64,000 bases of DNA, taken from contig CM065321.1 of NCBI GenBank assembly GCA_033032175.1, positions 8,144,501-8,208,500 of the forward strand, given 5' to 3'. The DNA is from Saturnia japonica (lineage: Eukaryota; Arthropoda; Insecta; Lepidoptera; Saturniidae). Made by a program: the position numbers and the translations under genes. This document shows positions 1 through 10,922 of this stretch, piece by piece. The notes under the pieces are model-generated. The model worked only from the letters and a program-made list of their open reading frames with translations, ran no database searches and was not told the origin of the DNA. Numbering within the stretch: the stretch's first letter is position 1; every line of letters starts with the position of its first letter.

Positions 1-2897
1 GAAAATTTAGGAATCTTTCGAGTATAATCTCTGATAGGTATTGGGAAATTCGGAAATATTTCCAAAAATGTTTATCTATAGTCATGTCGTTATAATACTC
101 AGGATTGACAACGTTTTGAAAGGATTAGCCTTGTGCGGAAGTAACCTAAGTTGGATGATCCCAAATGATGTAAACAGATATCAACTTTCTAGATTATGTA
201 TGATCCAGTCTGAGTTGCTTTATCTCCTATTGAAAGGATTTTCTTTCATTCCACACTTAATGCTTGGCTTGATTCTGTTATTTGATAACCCTTCCCCATC
301 GTTCTTCGTGTAAAGGTATTTCCTTTCTATACAAAACTATTCAATAATGAAGTGCTTTGCGCGTCAATTTATATGTCGAAGTCAAGTTTACTTGTAGAAT
401 ATAACAATCGGCTGAGAAACTGTTTGAAACTCTATATCAACCGAACTTAAGTCAAACGCTTAAGACCCTCTCCAATACCGCATGTTGCTGAATGTCGTCA
501 TCTTAACAGGATCATTTAGCTTTCAGTCAGCATTTTACATTCCTATACCTATATTTACTATCTTCAAGTTATTAAATGTTTTAGTTTTTTGTTTTTTTAT
601 TTAATAGTACCTACAGTAATCATTTTTATTACTTACGACTTTTAACGGATAAAAAAAAAACTAAATTAAATTCTAAGTGAGTAATTTTTATCTATTATTT
701 CAGGGAGATATGTATTATTAATCTTAAACTTAGAAATTTAAATTTTTGTTTGAGTATTATATAATAGACGACCATTAGCATATGCTGTTAATAAAGACTA
801 AGGAATTTGTCATTACTCAGAGAATGTGATATCCATGATCTTGTGATATTGTTTGATTAAAACTAAAGAGGGCATCGTAGACTGCCGAGGTATGAATAAT
901 ATAAGGCTTATGATGAGTACTACATGGTTAAATAATATACACGGGTTGAATTGATTCCTCTATTTTAGTACGAACTAAAAATTTCTCTATTTCTTATTTT
1001 TACCGTACCGTGAAAATGTAGAACCATTTCTCGGCCAGTGTGTCCCTCCTTACGACATCGGGTCCTTCAAGCAAAGCGTAACGTGAAGAGATATATATGC
1101 AGGCTGGCATATCAGCGGCTACTGACGATGGATTGCTAATCTATCGGTGATCACCATTGTGTTTGGATTGTACTATACTTACCCATCAGGGAGAGTGTCG
1201 TCAATTTTCCAAACTAATATTTAAAAAAAAACTTAATGCGCCTAAACGAGAGATTGGATTTCCAGTAGAACAACACGACTGCCAAAATATTCAATAAATT
1301 TTTTTTGCTAGTTGTCATCATTGCTTCGCAGGATGTACTATGGTATGGCAAAAGAGGCTTTAGTAGTGTTAATTATAGAGTTTGCGTATCAATAATTCGT
1401 TTGTTTTGTATATAAAATTCGTTTAATAGAGCGTTTACAATTCTCAAAGACAATGGATAGAAGTAGAGAGTGAATGTAGGCGCGGATCTCGTTCAATCAA
1501 TGACCCGCCTATTTATTACTATATTCGTTCTGAACAAGTAGCAATTTACTAAACACCTTTTATATTTTGTCTAATGTGCACAAGAATCGTTAGTTTTTGT
1601 TTACCTAAACATAATTCTTAGTACCGCAATAATGCGAATATATACCGGAGTTCATAATCTAGTTTCACTTGCCGCAATTTCAAGTACTGCGATACTTCTC
1701 GTGACTCGAGTGCACCAGGTGTCTCCGCAGACATGAATATTAACATACATGAATATTCCAACTGTGTTTGCACATTTCTTGTATGTAGACAGACGGAGCG
1801 GCGCGGCGCGGCGGTCGGGAGGAGAGTTGGTGGTGCGTGATATCATTATTACAAATTGTTTGCGAGTTTCCTTTGATATAGGAGTAGTATTAGATTGCAT
1901 TTTAAAGTTGTCAATATTGTACGAAATAAAAATATGTCAACGAAAGTGTAAAAATTAGTACACACAGGTAGTTTGTTCCGTGCGTGTGTATGTAATTTGG
2001 TAACATTACATTTTTATTTACAATTAAACTTTTTAATATTATAGAGCATTATGGAGTGTAATATCAACTTAGTTGAATAATTAGTCTTTATACCAATTTG
2101 AACGTATGTTCTGTTTTTAATAAGTGCTCTAAAGTTCTAAGTTCTATACGAATGTTTTTTTTTTTTCTTTGAAAGTCTAGCTGGAGAGTCTTTGAAAAAC
2201 CTTTGCAGATTTGGTACTTATTTAAAATAAAATTAACACTTACAAAATATATAACACTAGTAAAATAATTAATAAAAGTATAAGCAAAACAATTCCAATA
2301 TTATTATGTTGTATTTTCCAATATTGTGAAATGAATTTGCACGGATATATCAAAAGATATTGCGTGTTTTAATAAATCAAATTAGTATCAAGATCTATAA
2401 ATTATATTAAATAGTACCTATCGTAAATATGTTGAATTTCAATAGCAACAATAAATAGATAGATCTTAAAACCGATACACCGGATATTCCGTATGTCGCT
2501 TCAGCAATAAATCCCACTTTATGGGCAGTTAAACGGTTGTTATCCTCAGGCATAAGCAACCTTGTATATAATAAAAAGCAAATAAAAAGTAAGCGGAAAT
2601 ATTTACTATATTCCTTCTCAGTTATGTAATGGGATGAGTTTTTTATTATTATATCAGTACAATAATAACAACTATTTATTATAACAAATCATAACGTTAT
2701 TTTATTTGATTGTGTTCATCATATAAGAATAATAAACAAAATTAATTTAAATTCTTTTTGAGCATTGTCCCTGCTCTAAATTAGCTCCAATAGGAAAAAC
2801 AAAAATATCATTAATATGTTTTAATAGGCTAGTGGATCTTCGTGGTGAAAGAAATAAAATATTCACATATTTCAAAACGAAATTCATGACGTATGTA
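1..2897. other. AT-rich region, no gene seen
   Basis: No open frame here looks like a protein: the longest are 69 to 90 codons with low-complexity composition. A short GC-rich patch sits at about 1795-1830 (repeated gcggc units), a 12-base T run at 2155-2166, and a somewhat GC-richer stretch at about 1030-1200 that may be an old repeat I cannot name. Confidence 0.6.
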
Positions 2898-2929
2898 CAA
2901 GGTGTCCAGAAAGGGTATCGGGTATTTGT
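2898..2929 (+). repeat. Left terminal inverted repeat of the DD41D element
   Basis: The 32 bases are the exact reverse complement of 4169-4200. The preceding TA is the target-site duplication. The inner limit is where identity with the right end is lost (GTTTT here against GTAAG on the other arm). Confidence 0.95.
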
Positions 2930-3013
2930 TTTCGCGCCATATTCGAAACGGGGCGTCTAAAGGGTGCGGGGAGGGGTTCGTGGCGTCCGCCATTTTGTGG
3001 AGTTTTAGTCACG

Positions 3014-4093
3014 ATGGAACAGTACTCGGGGACGCATCGCGCATTTTGCGTACGAGCGTATTATCGTAATGGTGATTCAATAGTGACTGCTCAACGTCTC
3101 TATCGTGCGGAATATCGTACACGCCACGCGCCAAGTGACGATAGCATTAGGAAATGGATCAGGATGTTCGAAAATACAGGTGCGACAGTTAAAATTCAAA
3201 ACTATGGTCGTCCTCTTTCAGTTTGCGATGAAGAAACAATTGAAGAAGTTGAGGCGTCGGTTCGTCAAAATCCGTCTTTATCCATCCGAAAGCGAAGCCA
3301 AGCGTTGAACATCAAAAAATCGTCTTTACATTCGATTTTAAAGAAAGACTTACATCTAAAAGCCTATAAAATTCAATTGGTTCAAGAATTGAAGGATACG
3401 GACTATGCTAATCGAATGAATTTTGCGAACGACATGCTGCAGCGATTTAACAACTTTAACAACATACTGTTCAGTGACGAAGCAAATTTTCACCTGAATG
3501 GTCATGTTAATAAGCAGAATTGTCGGTACTGGGCAGTGGAGAATCCGAGACGAAAGCATGAACGACCCCTGCATAGCCCAAAGGTCGTTGTTTGGGCCGC
3601 TATGTCTGCTAAAGGCATAATTGGTCCTTATTTTCATGAAGATCAACGAGGCCGAGCAATTAATGTGAATAGTGACCGTTATTGCGATATGTTGCGAAAT
3701 TTTTTGGTCCCAGAGTTGCAGGAGTTTGCAGGTTTCAACTCAAGAACGTGGTTCCAGCAAGATGGGGCCACTTGCCATACCTCAAATGACTCAATGGAAG
3801 TTGTTAACGAATTATTCCCTAATAAAGTCATTTCGCGAAGGGGTAACATCAACTGGCCTCCCAGAAGCCCCGACCTTAGCCCGCTTGACTATTTTGCATG
3901 GGGATACCTTAAAAGTAAGGTTTATCAAAACAATCCGACGAATCTAACCCAGTTAAAGCAAAACATCAGGTCAGAAATGGCAGAAATATCGATAGCTATG
4001 TGTCAACGTGTTATCGCCAATCTTCGTTTCCGTTTAGAAGAGTGCCAGCAACGTAACGGTCATCATTTGGATAACATCATCTTTTCCAAATAA
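3014..4093 (+). CDS. Tc1/mariner transposase (DD41D), intact
   Basis: 359 codons, ATG to TAA. It should cut and paste its own element at TA sites in the nucleus. Two helix-turn-helix regions can be placed at about residues 8-53 and 74-121, separated by a GRP linker at 65-67 that corresponds to the GRPR-like linker of the superfamily. The DDE/D catalytic domain follows: D155 in FSDEANF, D250 in QQDGATCHTS and D292 in SPDLSPLDYF. The second and third aspartates have 41 residues between them, so the triad is DD41D, unlike DD34D mariner or DD34E Tc1. The length is normal for the superfamily (about 340-360). The chosen ATG precedes the first helix-turn-helix and lies 84 bp inside the left repeat; no earlier in-frame ATG is needed. 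No stop or frameshift is present, in contrast to every other transposase here. Confidence 0.95.
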   Translation: MEQYSGTHRAFCVRAYYRNGDSIVTAQRLYRAEYRTRHAPSDDSIRKWIRMFENTGATVKIQNYGRPLSVCDEETIEEVEASVRQNPSLSIRKRSQALNIKKSSLHSILKKDLHLKAYKIQLVQELKDTDYANRMNFANDMLQRFNNFNNILFSDEANFHLNGHVNKQNCRYWAVENPRRKHERPLHSPKVVVWAAMSAKGIIGPYFHEDQRGRAINVNSDRYCDMLRNFLVPELQEFAGFNSRTWFQQDGATCHTSNDSMEVVNELFPNKVISRRGNINWPPRSPDLSPLDYFAWGYLKSKVYQNNPTNLTQLKQNIRSEMAEISIAMCQRVIANLRFRLEECQQRNGHHLDNIIFSK

Positions 4094-4168
4094 TTCTCCA
4101 ATTCATATGCTAATAATAAACATTAAACTTTTTTATTGCATACAAATAATTTTTGTTTCATTGAACTT

Positions 4169-4200
4169 ACAAATACCCGATACCCTTTCTGGACACCTTG
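4169..4200 (-). repeat. Right terminal inverted repeat of the DD41D element
   Basis: Exact inverted copy of 2898-2929, followed by the TA target duplication at 4201-4202. Confidence 0.95.
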
Positions 4201-4202
4201 TA

Positions 4203-6130
4203 TAATGAAAGAATTTCCATCATTCTCCAAGCTAATGATGGGATTACGATATGTTTTACGATCGAAAGAATTGCAGTCGTCAAGATTTTTCAGTCGATTA
4301 AATTACTGTTGACTATTTTTCTCGGACAAAATGATCATTTTCGATTATTTCGCAATGACTTGGCTGTTTATATGTGAATATGCTACTCCTCTAACCACGA
4401 GTCACGTGGTCCTGGTGGGCAATGACTGCAATAACTCGAATGTCAATCGACTCCGCTGTGTCGTGTTTTTTATATTTATACAACAACGTTCAGGTGTAAA
4501 TCAACGTTTCAATAATTGTAACCAAACTTGATAGTACTTTCGATTAACTGTGAAAAAACACGTGAGAACTATTGAACTAAGAAAATGTTTGAACAATCAA
4601 TATGATTTTTCTCTCGCTATCACACATCACTACACGAAGCTCCATCTACTTCGAAAAGAAAGAACTTTAGTACTTTTTAAAACTTATATTTAAAAAAAAC
4701 AATGACAATGTTGTGTAAAAATAAGTGCGTGTATTAAGACGTGCATTAATGACACGTGGATCAGCATTGCTAGTTATCTACTAGTAGGTAGGAAGTTGAT
4801 GTGATCTTTCAGACATTGCGATCTAGACATAATTAATTCATCAAACAAGTATAAGCATTTAATAAAATTGAGACGGTAACCATTTTGTGATATATGTCAG
4901 TCGATGACATTTGTCGTGTTCTGATGCAGTGTGTCTGGTACCCACGTTTGGTTTGAATAGACTAGATGTTGGAATATATAACGATATATTAAGATGATAC
5001 GTCTACTAATGAGGCGACTAGTCCGTCCACATCAATTGCAAGTTTTTTTTACTTAGAATCATTATTTATGCTACGATACTAGAGTTACGCTACGATGGAG
5101 CTTGCATATGAAAATAGTATAAAAACCTCTAAAATTTAATAATAAAAAGTAGCATTTTACACTTTTTTCTTACTCTGCGTATTTACCTATTTAATATCAA
5201 CTTCCCACTTTGTTAAATTGCTACTCAATTTAATAATATCATTATGTTTAAAAAATTGCATTACTTCATTTTATGAGAAACAAATCCCTAATCTATTTTA
5301 AACTTTCTTATCAAATATCATTACATTAGTGTTTAACAGCCCACGTATTTTGTTTCGTAACTAAGTTTAACTAAATGTTTAACGATTTCATCTCCAAGCA
5401 GAGATGAAAGTCTCTAAATAAAATTGAATTGTATTGTCACTTTTCAGGCCCACTGAATTTCCAAAGGCTCGCCGTTTTATATTTTATAAGGTTTTTAATG
5501 ATAAAACTTTTTATGACAAATAACAAGGAACCAAAAGAAAATGTAGGTATATAGTTTCATTATTAATTGGAACATCTTATATAAAGATGAAATAGCTTTA
5601 TTGAGATTGTAAGTGTTAAACATATATAATAATTGAACTGCGGTATGTCATTATAAATGTTAGGACATTTGGCGCTTAGTTTATCTTTATATAAAAACCT
5701 ATTAAGGCAATAGTGCCTTATTAGCTTTTTATAGCACAACCGAAAGAAATCCTGCCTTTGTAGAACTTTGCATTTAGTATAATAATTGTGACTGATAAAA
5801 GCAGGTGACTCTTTTATAATTGCAAATATATGGTACTATTCCTGATCGTAAGCGCAGTACAATCAAAACCCAACGGCGACCACCGAGATATCGCTGGTTG
5901 TTTGTGACTTGGATCCTTAAAGTGAAAAAATTATTGTGGTTATCTTTTTGAAATCATAATTGCACAGTGATAGCGATTCTGGGCTCTGTGTTGACTGTCT
6001 TGTGAACCAATCCTACAATAAGCCCTAGTTTTCGGTAATGGATTTAAATAAATAAGGAAATAAAACACAGGAATCTCTGGCAGCTGGCAGGACTTCTCTA
6101 ATACTCACATGGTGTAGATGTTATCTACAT
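4203..6130. other. AT-rich region, nothing assigned
   Basis: Both strands are broken by frequent stops. No inverted ends, tRNA boxes or recognisable retroelement words were seen. Confidence 0.55.
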
Positions 6131-6390
6131 TAATAAATCTGTAGTTATGTCTATACATGTGGTTTTTTTTTAAATTCCTTGTTAGACATCCTATAAATAA
6201 GGATCAGTGGGATAACGAATAGTATGCAAATAATAAAATTGTTTTCTATCTGTTTGTTTATATATCGGGATTTAACTCAACATGGGTAGGATCGATGTTT
6301 ATGACATTTTGTATACGGAAAGATTATGTCATTGTTCAATTGATAGGCTTTACAATTTTTCATTAATAATTATAGATAGTAAAAAAACAA
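6131..6390 (+). repeat. Helitron-like family H2, 5' part
   Basis: Begins with the same 5' words (AATAAATCTGTAG, then a TCTATACATGT-like stretch) as the 5' ends of the copies at 38668-39465 and 49836-50060. It then carries the family's internal unit (a gtatacggaaagattatgtc word, then attgataggct). The 3' hairpin and CTAG end are absent, so it is a fragment. Confidence 0.5.
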
Positions 6391-7143
6391 AAACATAAAA
6401 TAATTCCCATTTTATAATGGGCTATAAGAATTTCACTATCTCGCTTTTAGAAATGGTAAAAAAAGCCGCAGGGCACCGTTAGTTAATTAAAAAGTTGAAG
6501 ATAATTCTAATAAAATACAGCTTAATAATAATATGTTCTTAAAGAACATGAGCTTGCGTATATTTTAGAAACCGACGTGGTAAAGCTAGTCTAACTGCAA
6601 AAGCCCCACGGCCCATTTATATTGTTTTATGGTTACTTTCCTTCCCACTGTAGTCGAACTGGAATAGAAATGCTTGTTTGTTTTTTTATACACTTACTAC
6701 TTATAATGAATTATTCGAATCTCAGTTACAATTGTTCTTATTAAAGGACTAAAAATATTTCAAAAATACGTCACATGATATTTACGATTACTTAAAAACG
6801 TTAATTTTTTTTATAACCAATGAGTTTTGAACCAATTACAAATAAAAAAAAATAGATACGAAATAAAATTATTTTCCAAGAACGTTACTAAAAGTAATGA
6901 AAGATAAAGTTTTGAATGTCGGCTCATCTATTATTTCCAACAAGAATCGGATTGATCAGATCCACGTCAAGTTTCGCTGAACTAAGAAAAACTTCAGCCA
7001 GCCGCGGTTCCGTAATAGATTTTGCTAAAGTAAAAGAAATAGTTTTCGCTCCACACGAAACTTTAACAGGATCATGAAATTTGACGTTCATTCATCACAT
7101 TACTTTGAATTTACTTTCTTCTCATAACAAGAAATGTAGCATC
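6391..7143. other. AT-rich region, nothing assigned
   Basis: No gene or repeat recognised. A slightly GC-richer stretch at about 6555-6625 has no protein-like frame. Confidence 0.5.
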
Positions 7144-7416
7144 AACATCATCATCGTTTCAGCTAAATGACGTCGACTGCTGGACATAGGTCTCCCCTAA
7201 AGATCACCACAACGACGGGCCCTGTGCTTTACCTGCATCTAGCGGCTTCTCGCAACCTTTATCAGGTCGTCGAACGACCTTGTGGTGGGTTTGCCCACTT
7301 TAGTGTTGGCTACCCGTTCCACGAGCTACGTGGCCCACACACTGCTAAGACTAGCTATTATAAGAGCTGTGTCTGTGACTTTGGTTCTTCTGTGGATCTC
7401 CTCATATCTGATAAAG
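7144..7416 (-). pseudogene. RTE-clade LINE, 3' remnant
   Basis: Read on the minus strand this is the decayed end of an RTE-type reverse transcriptase polyprotein and its trailer. The plus-strand words GACATAGGTCTCCCC, GCGGCTTCTCGCAACC and TGGATCTCCTCAT are the antisense of the conserved C-terminal coding end of lepidopteran RTE elements, the same part seen in sense at 10550-10922. The ATC repeats at 7147-7157 correspond to the (GAT)n tail these elements end in. Frames are broken and only the terminal 270 bp remain, so no product is expected. Confidence 0.65.
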
Positions 7417-8211
7417 TATGTATATATAGTAATTATCGAGTTGTGTTAAATCCGACATCTATTTTTATCGTTCAAATGTGATGTAGTAAGTTAGATAAAT
7501 TTAATTGAAGGAAATCATCCCCGATGCCTATTTAGCTTTAATCCTGATACCGTTTGCGATAAACTATAGATATGCCTGCTTTGTAAATTGGATTATTGAA
7601 ATAACGGATTAAGGCTTATATTGTTGATATGTAAGAGGTAATATAATTTGATAACAAACGCTCATCTTAATCTCTGAGAGTTTCACTCTATCAGTGAAAT
7701 TTAACTAAACCCATAAATTAATTTAAGAGGGTACTTATCTGTCGATTGTAAGGTAAGCCTTTAACGAAACGTTACGACTTTAATAAATTAGCTATGCGCA
7801 TACGAATGAGGTAAACAAAGCAACGAAGCAAAATGTGAAATGGTAGAAAAACTCACCCTTGAGTCCTTACTGAGGGGAATGTCTTTGTTTTCGCGCAAAA
7901 ATGAACTTTCCTTTTTTTGTCTTTGAACCTTTAGGCCCATGTGTGGATCGGAACATAAATCAAAGCTCTCTCAATAAATCTCGACCTCGTGGAAATGTGT
8001 TGAAGGTTTCTATAGTATTTTACGGCTTTGGGATATTATACGATCTCAGTTCAATTATATTATAATGTTGATTTTGAGCATAATCCAAAAATAGCGACTA
8101 TTACAAACCTCTTTGAAACTAAATATAAACTGGCTGATCTTGAAACGCGGCAAACCAAAGCAGAATCACTTGTGCATGTGACGCAACACTTTCAAGTAGG
8201 TATAAGATCCC
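7417..8211. other. AT-rich region, nothing assigned
   Basis: A frame at 8028-8222 is short and runs into the SINE, which argues against coding. No other signal seen. Confidence 0.5.
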
Positions 8212-8460
8212 TGCCTCATTAGCCTAGTGGTTGTAAGCGCGAGTACTATGATCGAGGTCCTGGGTTCGATTCCCAGGTCGAGTAAAGTGTTATTGGGTTT
8301 TCTGTGAAATTCTTAGTAGCAACTCGGGAGTTTTGCTTCGTGCCCGATTAATGGCAATAGGCTTGCCCCCTATTACATGGGCCCTAAAAACATACACAGC
8401 AAATTGTGGGTGTACCTCACCCACCCGTCGGGTATACGGGCGTGATGGTACGTTTATGTT
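8212..8460 (+). repeat. tRNA-derived SINE, copy 1 (Metulj-like)
   Basis: The head is tRNA-derived: an A box (TTAGCCTAGTGG, 8219-8230) and a perfect B box (GGTTCGATTCC, 8263-8273) form an internal RNA polymerase III promoter. The body carries the family words GGCAATAGGC and CCCCTATTACATGGG, and the 3' end reads GGCGTGATGGTA-like before a short TATG-type tail. It moves only with LINE enzymes supplied in trans. The copy is diverged from the two others (35309 and 60360) but the promoter boxes are intact. No clear target duplication was found. Confidence 0.85.
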
Positions 8461-8828
8461 ACTCCGCTTGGTTACTGAATAGACACCGGCTAATCATGGA
8501 ACGCGATACGTGTAAGTGTGACACTAGACAGGTGTTATAGCTATGATGTATGTTGGTTGCGATCCAGTCGGAGGTAATTATTGTATCATACCACCCAGCA
8601 AGAGAGGTAGAGTACAGAGAAATATCTTTGGAGATTTCTCTTTACTCGGGGCAGTCTGACTGCTGGAACACCTCTACCCTACAGAAGATCGCAGCCAAAT
8701 GACCTTGCAAGGCACTGTCCAGAGGCTACGATAGTTCTTTACTATCAGGCGGGCCGAATTGATTGTTTGCCACCTTTGTATTATAAAAAATTGTAGATAA
8801 AATAGAAATATTAACTTGAAATTTAATA
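8461..8828 (-). repeat. Spacer with a dispersed-repeat fragment (R4)
   Basis: About 8580-8715 matches, in reverse, the R4 repeat seen at 51780-51990 and 59884-60062 (words for CACCTCTACCCTACAG and the GCAGCCAAAT side). The rest is unassigned. Confidence 0.45.
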
Positions 8829-10115
8829 TTAGGTCTTTACCTATGAAATTGCCGTTTTGTATGAAAAAATATAAACGAATTCTTTTCATGTATTTTTTAT
8901 TTGTATTAATCGAAGTAATCACCCATGCAATCAATGCATTTTTGCCAGCGCAGTGACAGTTTATTGATGCCCTTCTTAAAGAAATCAGCTGGACGGGAGG
9001 CAACAAATTCTTCAAAGGCATTTTGTACTGCCTCTCGGATAATTAATTTTTTTCCCGCCAAGGAGTTATCCAAATTCTGGAAAAAGTAGTAGTCTGTAGG
9101 TGCAAGGTCTGGTGAGTAGGGCGGATGACGGAGAACTTCCAACCCCAGTTCTTGCAACTTGGAGACCGTCTGCTGTGAAGTATGAGGTCGCGCGTTGTCG
9201 TGCAGGAGCAGCGGAGACGAGCGATTGACCAATGCTGGTTGGAGATGTGACAGCTTCTCCATCATTGTATTCAGTTCTTCACAGTACACATCTGCAGTAA
9301 TGCTCACCCCGCTTGGTAAGAAGCTGTGATGAATCACACCGGCGCTAGACCACCAAACAGTGACCATCACTTTTCTAGGGGTAAGTTTTCATTTAGGGTA
9401 TTGTTTAGGTGCTAAACCAGGATCCAACCAACTTGCTGAGCGCTTGCGGCTATCAAACAGAATCCATTTTTCATCGCAGGTAACAATGCGGTTCAAAATT
9501 CCTTCATTTGTGTGTCTGTTGAGCAGTGCAAGGCACGTCTCGACGCGTACTTCGCGCTGGCGATCATTGAGTTCGTGGGGTACCTATTTGTCAAGCTTTT
9601 TTATCTCGCCAATATGACGCAAATGGACCAATATTGTTTTGACGCTAACGTCGAAAGCTGCTGCTAATTCAGTCGTAGATTGTGTATCATCAGCTTCCAC
9701 GATCGCCTTTAATTCGTCATTGTCGACCAAAGTCTTCGGACGACCGCGAGGTTCATTTTTCAGGTCGAAATTTCCAGAACGGAAGCGAACAAACCAATAA
9801 CAGGTGGTGCGTTGGTTTGTAGTGTTAACTCCGTAAACGTCGTTGATGTTGCGTGCCGTTTGTACCGTGTTGCTGCCACGACGGTATTCATATTCCATAA
9901 TTACTCGAATTTTTAACGTATCCATGATGACAAAAAAGATTGAAATGCGATGAAAATGTAACACTAATCAATAAACAAATGACTACTTTTGAAAAATGAA
10001 TTCCATGTTTTTGAAATAAAATTAATTTGAAATTAGAATTCTTAGCCAAACAAAAATTATTTTGATTTGAAATGGCCAGTACTGCAGAATGGCAATTTCA
10101 TAGGTAAATACCTAT
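8829..10115 (-). mobile_element. Full-length mariner (cecropia-type ends), copy 1
   Basis: A 1287-bp element flanked by TA (8827-8828 and 10116-10117). The inverted ends at about 8829-8861 and 10083-10115 share the run TTTACCTATGAAATTGCC and differ at several outer and inner positions. The ends resemble the TTAGGTCCTTACATATGAAATT ends of lepidopteran cecropia-type mariners, as in copy 2 at 14402. The transposase lies on the minus strand and is nearly whole. Mutated ends and two nonsense codons make it inactive, but the copy is not old. Confidence 0.9.
8906..9925 (-). pseudogene. mariner transposase (DD34D) with two nonsense codons
   Basis: From the ATG at 9925 to the stop at 8906 one reading frame is kept for 340 codons, close to the usual mariner length of about 345. 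It is broken only by TAG at 9584-9586, at a position where mariners normally have tryptophan in the linker, and TGA at 9389-9391, just before the KLTPRK segment. There is no frameshift. The N-terminal DNA-binding part (RRGSNTVQTARNINDVYG) is followed by the catalytic domain: TCDEKWI, LLHDNARPHTS and YSPDLAPTDYYFF, with 34 residues between the second and third aspartates. Both stops fall before or within the catalytic domain, so no active enzyme is made. An ATG 13 codons upstream at 9964 is open too, but the later one fits the family's start. Confidence 0.9.
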
Positions 10116-10435
10116 TATTATCTTATTATATTGTAAGGACGACCACGAATAGTATCGACTATTTTCTAGACTATTTGTGATCCACGCCACGTCTTACACC
10201 CCCCCCCCCCTCCCTATTCATCATAAATAAGGTCAATCCAGTTATACCTTTAAACCTCAGCGAATTTCTCTCGTGCATTTATCCGCTACACGTATGTTGT
10301 TAATAATGATCTTCTCTAATGTTAAAATACTATAATGTAAGTATTGCTCTTTACAGTTGATAACTTGGTCTGACTTTAGATTTACTTAAAACATGAACGA
10401 AAATTGATTTAAATCCTTTATAAAAACATCTGTTC
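10116..10435. other. AT-rich spacer with a C homopolymer
   Basis: A run of 12 C at 10199-10210 followed by TCCC. Nothing else was recognised. Confidence 0.6.
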
Positions 10436-10530
10436 TACTACTAATATAAAGAGGTAAAATTTGTATGTTTGTAGGAGGTATAATCTCTTAAACTACTGAG
10501 TCGATTTTGAAAATTACTTCATTATAAAGG
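10436..10530 (+). repeat. Helitron-like family H4, 5' fragment
   Basis: CTACTAATATAAAGAGGTAA followed by the GTTTGTA and AATCTCTTAAACTACTGA words characteristic of the 5' side of family H4 (compare 48856-49016 and 53635-53790). It is cut off before the 3' hairpin. Confidence 0.5.
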
Positions 10531-10549
10531 AAGTTCAAGCTCAAGTAAG

Positions 10550-10922
10550 AAAGCTCAAGGTCACTCAAAGGGCAATGGATAAGCTATGCTCGGAGTTTCT
10601 CTGCCTGATTGAATCAGAAATGAGGAGATCCGCATAAGAACCAAAGTCACCCACATAGCTCTAAGAATAGCTGGATTTAAGTGGCAGTAGCGAGAGCACG
10701 TTAATCGTAGAACGGATGGCCGATGGGGTCGAAGAATTCTCGAGTTGGGGCCTCGTACCGAAAGACGCAACGTGAGCAGACCCGTCACAAGGAGGATCGA
10801 CAACCTGGAATTAAGGTAGTGGGAAGTCGCTGAATGGAGACAGCACAGGACCAGTCGTAGTGGCGATTTTTGAGGGAGGCCTATGTCTAGTACTGGCTTT
10901 TTCGGCTGAAATGATGATGAAT
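10550..10922 (+). pseudogene. RTE-clade LINE, C-terminal coding remnant
   Basis: A plus-strand frame beginning at the ATG at 10586 reads the C-terminal tail of an RTE reverse transcriptase protein: MLGVSL, IRNEEIRIRTKVTHIA, RRTDGRWGRRILE and RTERRNVSRPVTRR are all recognisable family segments. It ends at the in-frame TGA 10907-10909, followed by the GATGATGA tail. In-frame stops interrupt it, for example in place of residues after FKWQ and DNLELR, and there is a frameshift just upstream of 10586. It is a dead, 5'-truncated copy of the same family as 7144-7416 and 36145-36330. Confidence 0.75.

Larger units (their letters stand above)
2898..4200 (+). mobile_element. Complete Tc1/mariner-superfamily transposon, DD41D type
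   Basis: A 1303-bp element bounded by TA dinucleotides at 2896-2897 and 4201-4202, the target duplication expected of Tc1/mariner elements. Its terminal inverted repeats are 32 bp long and identical (2898-2929 and 4169-4200, outer bases CAAGGTGTCC). A single uninterrupted transposase frame fills the middle, with about 84 bp of leader and 75 bp of trailer inside the ends. An AATAAA polyadenylation signal lies at 4115-4120, just after the stop. Perfect ends, TA duplication and an open frame together mean the copy is young and may be autonomous. The spacing of the catalytic residues is that of the rosa-type elements described from tephritid flies; the subfamily within DD41D is not assigned. Confidence 0.93.

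Noticed and set aside
1030..1200. Conserved regulatory element or host exon
   Set aside because: GC-richer, but without open frame, splice sites or a second copy in the window; most likely an old repeat.
8212..8290. Functional tRNA gene
   Set aside because: A and B boxes are present, but the flanking sequence does not fold into a mature tRNA and the same body recurs at two other places, so it is a SINE.
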